Assembly: GCF_001591665.1 (NCBI RefSeq)
Contig: NZ_BCVI01000061.1
Span: forward strand, 1 to 64,000
DNA length: 64,000 nt
DNA from: Neobacillus soli NBRC 102451
GTDB lineage: Bacteria > Bacillota > Bacilli > Bacillales > Cytobacillaceae
Direction of reading: 5' to 3'
Position 1 is the stretch's first letter; every line of letters begins with the position of its first letter. This document shows, piece by piece, positions 58,568 to 64,000 of this stretch. Below the pieces are notes generated by a model, which saw only the letters and a list, made by a program, of their open reading frames with translations, was not told the origin of the DNA and searched no databases. A program made the translations under genes and the position numbers.

Positions 58568-59686
58568 CTAAAACGGAATGTGGATCTGTATCTCTGTTCC
58601 GCCTCCTAGTTTACTTTTTAAATAAAAAGTTCCATTTAACGCTTCTGTTCGTGTTTTCATACTTTTTAATCCCAATGAGGGAATTTCGAGATTTTCTCTA
58701 TAATGGAAGCCACAGCCCGCATCCTTGATGGTCATCTGTACTCGATCTTTGGAAGCATGGAAAAATAGAACTGCGGCTGTGGCCTGGGAATGCTTTTTAC
58801 AATTGGCCAGTGCCTCTTGCCCGATTCGCCACAACGCTTCTTCCACTTTTCCAGGAATGCTGGCTACTCCTGTCACCTTTGTTTCAATGGATAGACCGAG
58901 CATATCGGCATAACTTCTCAGGGCACTTACTACTCCATTTTCCAGTCCCAGCGGCCGAAGCTGCCAGATTAATGCTCGCATTTCCCCAAGAGCCTCCTGG
59001 GACAGGTCCTGAATATAGCTGAATGTTTGTTTTACCTCTTCATTTTCTGTCATTTCAACGCCGGCTCTTGCGGTAAGGCTTAGGGAAAATAACAGCTGAT
59101 TAACGGAATCGTGAAGATCCCTTGCAAGCCGGTTTCGCTCGGCCACAAGTGCTGTCTCTTGTTCCCGCTGGGTCAGTTTGATTCGTTTCAATGCGGTTCC
59201 GATTTGAAAGGCAACTGCTTCGAGCAGGGCAAGTTCATTTTTTTGAAAATGAGTTTTGTTTGGCGCGCCTACATTTAAGATACCGAACCGTTCCTGTCCT
59301 GCTCGGAGCGGGACAGTCGCATGATGGGTCAGGCCGCAAGTATCTCCAGCCTTCTCTTCAAGAGCATCTTCAATTCGTTTACATTCCATAATATTAGATG
59401 CTTTATTTAGTTGTTGATTGTTGTATTTATTCACGCACCAGCACTTGCCCTGGCACATTCTTTGTTTATCGTTACTTGCCAATGCGGGCGGAAGGGCTTC
59501 ATCTGCTGTGAGCTGATGGATACCATTTTCATCGATTAAGAAAATCCAGCCTATTTGCAGGCCGGTCACATGAAGAAGCCTTTTTAAAACACCAGACAAT
59601 ACGGCCTTTGTGTCTGTTCCTTCATTTAAAAGCTCAGCGATTTCCTTTAATATGCCGATTTCCTCATATCTTGCCTTAACAGACAT
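58568..59686 (-). CDS. GAF-domain sensor histidine kinase (YhcY/AirS-like)
   Basis: The 372-residue cytosolic kinase has no membrane helix. A GAF domain (about 20-165) carries a cysteine cluster at C78, C82, C84, C102 and C117. A HisKA_3 domain follows, with the phosphorylated H192 in ARDLHDSVNQ, then an HATPase domain (GQEALANCKKHSQ, DAGCGF). S. aureus AirS holds a redox-active [2Fe-2S] cluster in its GAF domain, so oxygen or redox sensing is likely here. Start ATG follows GGAGGAGAAA. Confidence 0.88.
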   Translation of the reverse strand: MSVKARYEEIGILKEIAELLNEGTDTKAVLSGVLKRLLHVTGLQIGWIFLIDENGIHQLTADEALPPALASNDKQRMCQGKCWCVNKYNNQQLNKASNIMECKRIEDALEEKAGDTCGLTHHATVPLRAGQERFGILNVGAPNKTHFQKNELALLEAVAFQIGTALKRIKLTQREQETALVAERNRLARDLHDSVNQLLFSLSLTARAGVEMTENEEVKQTFSYIQDLSQEALGEMRALIWQLRPLGLENGVVSALRSYADMLGLSIETKVTGVASIPGKVEEALWRIGQEALANCKKHSQATAAVLFFHASKDRVQMTIKDAGCGFHYRENLEIPSLGLKSMKTRTEALNGTFYLKSKLGGGTEIQIHIPF

Positions 59687-59713
59687 TCCAGTTTCTCCTC
59701 CAGCGTGTTGTAT

Positions 59714-59758
59714 CTCCTGTTATTATAGCTTATTTACAATTTTCAGACTCCTGTTATT
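59714..59758 (-). promoter_or_regulatory. Direct repeats around the kinase promoter
   Basis: CTCCTGTTATT occurs exactly twice, at 59714-59724 and 59748-59758, 34 bp apart. On the minus strand a TATAAT lies at 59727-59722, overlapping the proximal repeat. No good -35 is seen. The repeats are candidate binding sites for the cognate response regulator. Confidence 0.45.
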
Positions 59759-59885
59759 GGAGATTAAAACGTAATTTTCCTTTTCAACTGAATTTTAAAC
59801 GGCAAATATATGCACTTAAGGACAAAACTCAGTGGGTAAGCAGATAAAATGTCTTTAATAAGCCCCTTAATGTCGCCGCGATTAC

Positions 59886-60233
59886 TTAAACAGGTTGAAT
59901 TTGTAAGAATTCAATAACTTCCCGATCTGGTCCTTCAAAGAAGACAATCTCCCAGCCATTTTCCAGTGTATAAGGGCCTTCTATTTTGCAGATGTCTTCC
60001 AACCGATTCATCACCCCAAGTAGGTAACTAACCTCAAAACAAATATGAGTAGCTTTATCGGTCTTCTGTTGACCAGAAATCAACTCCAGTCTAAAATCCC
60101 CCAAAACCAGAAACACAATCTCTTCCCCCATGAAAAACATTCGGCATTCTTCCTGAAGACCGAGGTAGTTTTCATAAAAAGCGACAGATTCCTCTATATT
60201 GTTCACCTCAATAGCATAATGATGAAAACGCAT
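59886..60233 (-). CDS. VOC-superfamily (glyoxalase-like) protein
   Basis: The 115-residue protein has one vicinal-oxygen-chelate unit pair, with the MRFHHYAIEVNNIEESVAFYENYLG start and the C-terminal FFEGPDREVIEFLQ. The visible pattern (H5, E near 57, H and E later) fits a metal site, but the reaction cannot be assigned. I chose ATG 60233, 7 bases after TTGGAGG; the upstream ATG at 60251 overlaps that site. It follows the QueA-like gene, so it is likely cotranscribed. Confidence 0.78.
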   Translation of the reverse strand: MRFHHYAIEVNNIEESVAFYENYLGLQEECRMFFMGEEIVFLVLGDFRLELISGQQKTDKATHICFEVSYLLGVMNRLEDICKIEGPYTLENGWEIVFFEGPDREVIEFLQIQPV

Positions 60234-60247
60234 GCTAGTGCCTCCAA

Positions 60248-61279
60248 TCATAAAATGAGATTCATGTCCCCAAACTCATGCCATAAATAACCTGCTTTGA
60301 TAGCCTCGTTATAGGCCTTGAGCAAAGGTTGTTCGGATACAAAGGCGGACAGCATATCGAGGTGGCTTGCCTTCGGTTCATGAAAACCCGTAATAATGCC
60401 ATCTGCAATTTTTAAAGGATACTGTTGATTGATATAAAGATTCGTCATCCCAGACAGAACACCGTTCATGGCTGCCGTTTCAAGCGCCCTAACCACAGTC
60501 GTACCAACAGCAATTACCCTTTTTCCGGATGCTTTTGCCTCAACAATCCTTTCCATTGTACGTTCCGAGATATGATACTCTTCCTCGTTCTCTTCGGGTG
60601 TCTGGACGAAGTTATCATCAAGCAAAAAGCTTAATCCGGTATGCAGCTGGATAAAATCAACCTTTATGTTTTTGCGCTTCAATTTAAATAGCAGCTCCCA
60701 GCTGAAGGCCCTGCCAGCGGAGGGCATCTCTACGGAACCGGGATGGCTGGCAAAAACCGTTTGATAGTAATCCAAATCCCATGGCTGTTCAATATATTCA
60801 TAACGTACCGGCTCGCCAAGGGCATAGATGATATTGAATAGGTCCGTTCCTTTTTTCGTAAACGCAATGATTTTAAGTGGAGTATTTCCTTTTTCACCTA
60901 TCACGGTTGCTGTCAATTCGGGTGAAAATTTTAGTGTATCGCCCATTTTTACAGGGTTTGCCACAACGAGTGCTTCCCAAGTGTCCTCACCATGGCGCCT
61001 TGCTAATCGAACCTCTACCCTTTGTGCTAGTTGAATCGTTTTCCGACGCCATTCAGCATGTATAACGGCAGGAATGGTGCGGCTATTATTTAAAACGACC
61101 AGATCTCCAGGTTGAAGATAATCTGCCAAGTGGAAGAAATGATCATGCTTGATTTCTCCTGTAGCGCGGTCTAGAACCATCATGCGGACATGATCTCTAA
61201 GTAGGCCCCGTTTTTCAGGGGGATGGGATGCATTTAGTTTACTTGGTAGATAAAAATCCAACGCTTTTGTCGCCACCAT
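60248..61279 (-). CDS. Divergent QueA-like protein (SAM:tRNA ribosyltransferase-isomerase family)
   Basis: The 343-residue protein aligns with QueA over its length, including GDLVVLNNSRTIP (58-70), YYQTVFASHPGSVEMPSAG (about 171-189) and KRVIAVGTTVVRALE (253-267). Several QueA signature segments are altered: the PLPPYI-type motif is replaced by VRYEYIEQPWD, TAGLHFT by SAGRAFSW, NFHLPxSTL by GFHEPKASH, and the YRFFSYGDAM end by YLWHEFGDMN. It lies with SDR and VOC genes, not with ruvB-tgt. Standard queuosine function is therefore doubtful. The ATG follows GAGGAGGTG. Confidence 0.82.
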   Translation of the reverse strand: MVATKALDFYLPSKLNASHPPEKRGLLRDHVRMMVLDRATGEIKHDHFFHLADYLQPGDLVVLNNSRTIPAVIHAEWRRKTIQLAQRVEVRLARRHGEDTWEALVVANPVKMGDTLKFSPELTATVIGEKGNTPLKIIAFTKKGTDLFNIIYALGEPVRYEYIEQPWDLDYYQTVFASHPGSVEMPSAGRAFSWELLFKLKRKNIKVDFIQLHTGLSFLLDDNFVQTPEENEEEYHISERTMERIVEAKASGKRVIAVGTTVVRALETAAMNGVLSGMTNLYINQQYPLKIADGIITGFHEPKASHLDMLSAFVSEQPLLKAYNEAIKAGYLWHEFGDMNLIL

Positions 61280-61281
61280 TG

Positions 61282-61995
61282 TTACACCTCCTCTGACTGG
61301 GCTGCAAATCGCTGACCATTTATTCCTGCAGATTTATCCGATGCCAGATATAAAAAGATGTCAACAACATCCTCTGGCTTAGCCAAGGGGTAATCGCAAC
61401 CGGGAACAGCTAACTGATGCATGTCTGTATCCATTTCTCCCGGATCGACCATGTTGACGCGGATATTGGTTTCACTCAATTCATCTGCCCATGTTTGCGT
61501 CAGGCCCTCGACGGCAAATTTTGAAATTCCATAGGCGCCCCAGCCGGCAAAGCCGGTATGACCAGCTTCCGATGTGACGTTGATAATTGATCCAACATTG
61601 CGCTCAAGCATCCCTGGAATTACTCTTCTCGTGACAAGAAAGGGCGAAACCGCATTTACCCGGAGTACCTCGGCAAAGTCATCCTCAGGGTAATCGAGCA
61701 GCAATGGCATTGGACTCGGCCCTAAAATAGACGCATTATTAATCAGGACATCAATCTGACCATAAGCTTCCACTGTCATCGCCACAAATCGTTCCACATC
61801 CCTTGGCTTGGAAATATCAGCAGTTACCGCCAGAACTTCAACTCCAAAGTCTTCCGCTTCTTCCTGTACTCTTCGCAGGCTTTCCAATGACCTTGCACAT
61901 ATCGCAAGCCTTGCCCCTTCTTTAGCAAAAGCTAGTGTCAATGCTCTCCCCAATCCTTTAGAAGCCCCTGTGATCATCACTACTTTTTTACTCAT
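61282..61995 (-). CDS. Short-chain dehydrogenase/reductase
   Basis: The 237-residue SDR has the classical NAD(P)-binding motif TGASKGLG (9-16), NNAS (86-89), and the catalytic set Ser142, Tyr155 and Lys159 (YGISK). An arginine at 36-37 after the second strand (CARS) favours NADP. Substrate is unknown. I chose ATG 61995, after GGGGAGA; the longer frame to 62013 lacks a site. It lies 2 bp upstream of the QueA-like gene, so the two form an operon. Confidence 0.88.
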   Translation of the reverse strand: MSKKVVMITGASKGLGRALTLAFAKEGARLAICARSLESLRRVQEEAEDFGVEVLAVTADISKPRDVERFVAMTVEAYGQIDVLINNASILGPSPMPLLLDYPEDDFAEVLRVNAVSPFLVTRRVIPGMLERNVGSIINVTSEAGHTGFAGWGAYGISKFAVEGLTQTWADELSETNIRVNMVDPGEMDTDMHQLAVPGCDYPLAKPEDVVDIFLYLASDKSAGINGQRFAAQSEEV

Positions 61996-62180
61996 CTGAA
62001 ATCTCCCCTTCATTCCTTGATGTCTTAAGCATAACGGTTCCTTCCAAATCCTCCTTCAGAAAAAAGCTTGAACTTTACCTACAACTTTTGACTGAGGAAA
62101 TAATATTAAAAATTGGAAAAAGCCTCTGTGCATTTCTTATGAACGAGGGATAAAGACTAGTGCTAAGAGGTGAAAATGAA

Positions 62181-62624
62181 GTGACTGTGATTACAACCTT
62201 TAAAGAAAAAAGACGGGAAAAACAAATAAAATACGAGCGTTCCGTACTTCGGGACTTATCGATCACTACATTGAAGGAAAGAGTACGGCATTATTTTGGA
62301 TCAACGAAAATTGCCTCAAGCTTTACCATGAATACCGGAATTGAGGAGGCATGTTATGATGTCGCACTTGAGGCCTTTTTATTAGGAGCAAAATTCAGCA
62401 AGTTTGGCTATCATGGGGAAGATTTAGAAGCCGTGCGTATGCGTTGCTTTAGAGAAGAAAAACACTTAATTGATACGTTATACAACTTTTTACTTTATTG
62501 GGGAAATGGCGAAGAAGGGACAATGAGTGAGTCGCTTTATTACCTATGTGAACAATATATCCATGTCTGGTGGAGAGAAGGCTACGAAAAAGGACAGAGG
62601 CGCCATAAACTTCGTCTTCATTAA
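62181..62624 (+). CDS. ybaK: YbaK family protein (DUF2521)
   Basis: The 147-residue cytosolic protein matches the small Bacillus family found just ahead of cwlD; its function is unknown. The N-terminus is basic (FKEKRREKQIKYER), with the RHYFGSTK segment and a C-terminus rich in aromatics (YIHVWWREGYEKGQRRHK). I chose GTG 62181, 7 bases after AAGAGGTGA; the open frame extends to 62160. It is the first plus-strand gene after the accessory block. Confidence 0.8.
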   Translation: MTVITTFKEKRREKQIKYERSVLRDLSITTLKERVRHYFGSTKIASSFTMNTGIEEACYDVALEAFLLGAKFSKFGYHGEDLEAVRMRCFREEKHLIDTLYNFLLYWGNGEEGTMSESLYYLCEQYIHVWWREGYEKGQRRHKLRLH

Positions 62625-62667
62625 TTCCCGCCCAATTTTCTTCCTGTTCTATTTTTTCTCCTTGTCC

Positions 62668-62675
62668 CATATAGT
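62668..62675 (+). promoter_or_regulatory. Possible sporulation-sigma -10 upstream of cwlD
   Basis: CATATAGT resembles the SigE/SigG -10 class. No convincing -35 is seen. It lies about 45 bp ahead of cwlD, within a CCTTGT/ACAAGG inverted repeat. cwlD is known to be sporulation-controlled in B. subtilis; here this is only a candidate. Confidence 0.25.
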
Positions 62676-62718
62676 TTATTGAACAAGGGACGAGCGGGAA
62701 GGAATGATTTGGGTGTTA

Positions 62719-63435
62719 ATGCGAAGATTGAAAATAATAAGTTTTATTGTCGGTTTATTTGTTTTATTTCTGATACTGCAGCATGATTTTATTGAGGATG
62801 ACTCGTGGAAAAACTGGAATCTTCCTTTGTCAGGAAAAATCATTTTGCTTGATCCTGGTCATGGAGGACCTGATGGCGGGGCAGGGACAGGTGAAACGCT
62901 GGAGAAAGACATTGCTTTAGAAATCACGCTAAAAGTCAGAGACTATCTTCAACAGCAAGGGGCACTCGTAATCATGACAAGGGAAACTGATAAAGACTTA
63001 GCGGATCCTGGGACAAGGGGCTATAGCCGAAGAAAAGTAGAGGATCTGAAAAAAAGGTTAAAAATGATCAACAACGGCGATAATGACTTATTTGTCAGCA
63101 TCCATTTGAATGCGATTCCGTCGGCAAGATGGAGCGGTGCTCAAACCTTCTATGCACCACATCATGAGGAAAATGCCCGGGCTGCTAAATTTATTCAAGA
63201 AGAGCTCCGCAAGAACCTAGAAAATACAACCCGCAAAGCGAAACCAATCAGTAATATTTATATATTAAAAAATGCTAAAAAGCCGGGAGTTTTGGTAGAA
63301 GTCGGTTTTCTTTCAAATCCCACTGAAAAGGAAAATTTAAAAAAGGATTCCTATCAGGAAAAAGTAGCTATCTCCATTTATCAGGGAATTATCCGTTATT
63401 ATACGAATGAAAAGGAATTAAAGGAAACCGATTAA
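62719..63435 (+). CDS. cwlD: N-acetylmuramoyl-L-alanine amidase CwlD
   Basis: CwlD acts with PdaA to form muramic-delta-lactam in the spore cortex, needed for germination. The 238-residue protein has an N-terminal membrane anchor (about 5-22) and an Amidase_3 domain. Zinc and catalytic residues are visible: H48 (DPGHGG), E62, H129 (SIHLNA) and E194 (VEVGFLSNP). ATG 62719 aligns with B. subtilis CwlD; an in-frame ATG at 62704 is an alternative, and neither has a strong ribosome-binding site. Confidence 0.94.
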   Translation: MRRLKIISFIVGLFVLFLILQHDFIEDDSWKNWNLPLSGKIILLDPGHGGPDGGAGTGETLEKDIALEITLKVRDYLQQQGALVIMTRETDKDLADPGTRGYSRRKVEDLKKRLKMINNGDNDLFVSIHLNAIPSARWSGAQTFYAPHHEENARAAKFIQEELRKNLENTTRKAKPISNIYILKNAKKPGVLVEVGFLSNPTEKENLKKDSYQEKVAISIYQGIIRYYTNEKELKETD

Positions 63436-63466
63436 GGAAGGTGGAAACCCTCCATTTTTTTCGACT

Positions 63467-63575
63467 AATAGGGAAGTATAAACTTTTTTCGGCAGTTTAT
63501 ACTTTCCTATTTCGCATAAGTGCAACTACGCCTCATGAACCGCCTAACTGCTCGCCAATCGGCGAGTTTTCTTTA
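63467..63575 (+). repeat. Dispersed repeat family B, copy 2, with terminator
   Basis: The element begins with an 18-bp inverted repeat (63467-63484 against 63494-63511, one G-U). It continues with GCATAAGTGCAACT (63514-63527) and ends with CTCGCC-AATC-GGCGAG (63551-63566) followed by TTTTCTTT. The last part is a good intrinsic terminator for cwlD. The same layout occurs at 19001-19092. Confidence 0.75.
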
Positions 63576-63621
63576 TCTGGGTTTATTGTGTGATTCAGTT
63601 AACTGTTTCTATGTTTAGGTA

Positions 63622-63630
63622 TGATATACT
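63622..63630 (+). promoter_or_regulatory. Extended -10 promoter of salA
   Basis: TGA-TATACT is an extended -10 element, 39 bp upstream of the salA start. No good -35 hexamer is present. Confidence 0.5.
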
Positions 63631-63668
63631 TGAAGATGGAAACGAATTCAAAAGGTGAGGTGCTTTTT

Positions 63669-64000
63669 ATGTTAACAGAAGTGAGAGTCCATGAGGTTCT
63701 TGGCAGCCTCAAAGAACCATTTTTACATAAAACATTAGCTGAATTAAACGCAATTGAAGAAATTAAGATTAAAGAGGAAAAAAATCATGTCAGCGTTAAG
63801 GTAGCAATCGCTAAAACGGGTACATCTGAACAACTGCAGCTTCAAACACAGATCGTTAATCTTTTAAAAGAAGCGGGAGCAGCATCGGTTGGCATCCGTT
63901 TCAGTGAGCTATCTGAAGAAGTATTAGCTGCCCACCGCTCAGCAGAACCTGAATCAAAAGAGAAGAATTTACTTTCTTCCAAAGAAACCACCTTCATTGC
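63669..64000 (+). CDS. salA: SalA/Mrp-family ATP-binding protein (5' part)
   Basis: Only the first 110 codons lie in the window; the frame is open to the end. The N-terminal MIP18/DUF59 domain is visible (LTEVRVHEVLGSLKEPFLHKTLAE, then VAIAKTGTSEQL). The start of a linker follows, before the expected MinD/Mrp-type P-loop ATPase. B. subtilis SalA (YbaL), at the same position after cwlD, represses scoC; Mrp homologs carry Fe-S clusters. ATG 63669 follows GGTGAGGTG. Confidence 0.87.
   Translation, partial: MLTEVRVHEVLGSLKEPFLHKTLAELNAIEEIKIKEEKNHVSVKVAIAKTGTSEQLQLQTQIVNLLKEAGAASVGIRFSELSEEVLAAHRSAEPESKEKNLLSSKETTFI

Noticed and set aside
60248-61279. Canonical queA for queuosine synthesis
   Set aside because: Context (no ruvB, tgt or yajC) and altered signature motifs argue against naming it queA, although the family is clear.
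52650-61995. Prophage or integrative element
   Set aside because: No integrase, transposase, attachment repeats or phage genes; the genes are metabolic and regulatory.

Overview
This is a stretch of a spore-forming Bacillaceae chromosome (Bacillus/Neobacillus-like; the genus is an inference). The gene order, protein sequences, low-to-moderate GC and strong Shine-Dalgarno (SD) sites match the Bacillus subtilis region from ctsR to salA. SigH and the cortex amidase CwlD indicate sporulation.

Layout: (1) 98-7309, the CtsR-controlled stress operon ctsR-mcsA-mcsB-clpC-radA-disA. (2) 7511-16205, yacL-ispD-ispF-gltX, then a cysteine T-box with cysE-cysS-mrnC-rlmB-yacP, then sigH. (3) 16332-28304, rpmG-secE-nusG, L11-L1, L10-L12 with its leader, rsmC, rpoB-rpoC. 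(4) 28385-33245, the str operon rplGB-rpsL-rpsG-fusA-tuf. (5) 33566-47962, the S10-spc-alpha ribosomal superoperon through secY, adk, infA, rpoA and rplQ. (6) 48085-52640, ecfA1-ecfA2-ecfT-truA and rplM-rpsI. (7) 52650-61995, an accessory block of ten genes, all on the minus strand, interrupting the usual rpsI-ybaK-cwlD order. (8) 62181-64000, ybaK, cwlD and the start of salA.

The core genes cover proteostasis (CtsR, McsAB, ClpC), DNA repair and c-di-AMP (RadA, DisA), isoprenoid precursors, aminoacyl-tRNA synthesis, RNA processing, transcription, translation, Sec export and vitamin uptake (ECF module). The accessory block has three units. One is an RpiR-type regulator with an M20 amidohydrolase, a GNAT acyltransferase, an N-succinylamino acid racemase-like enolase and a YkvI-type membrane protein; this resembles the N-succinylation pathway that turns D-amino acids into L-amino acids. 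The second is an AirSR/YhcYZ-like two-component system with a cysteine-rich GAF domain. The third is SDR oxidoreductase, divergent QueA-like protein and VOC protein.

The most notable points are: a decayed methionine aminopeptidase gene (map) between adk and infA; the QueA-like/SDR/VOC triad, whose QueA-family motifs are substantially rewritten; two dispersed intergenic repeat families, one of which sits inside the rplJ leader; an unusually long SD-to-start distance at nusG that a small hairpin would correct; and a structured terminator-like element ahead of the ECF genes. No rRNA, tRNA, CRISPR array, transposase or integrase was seen.
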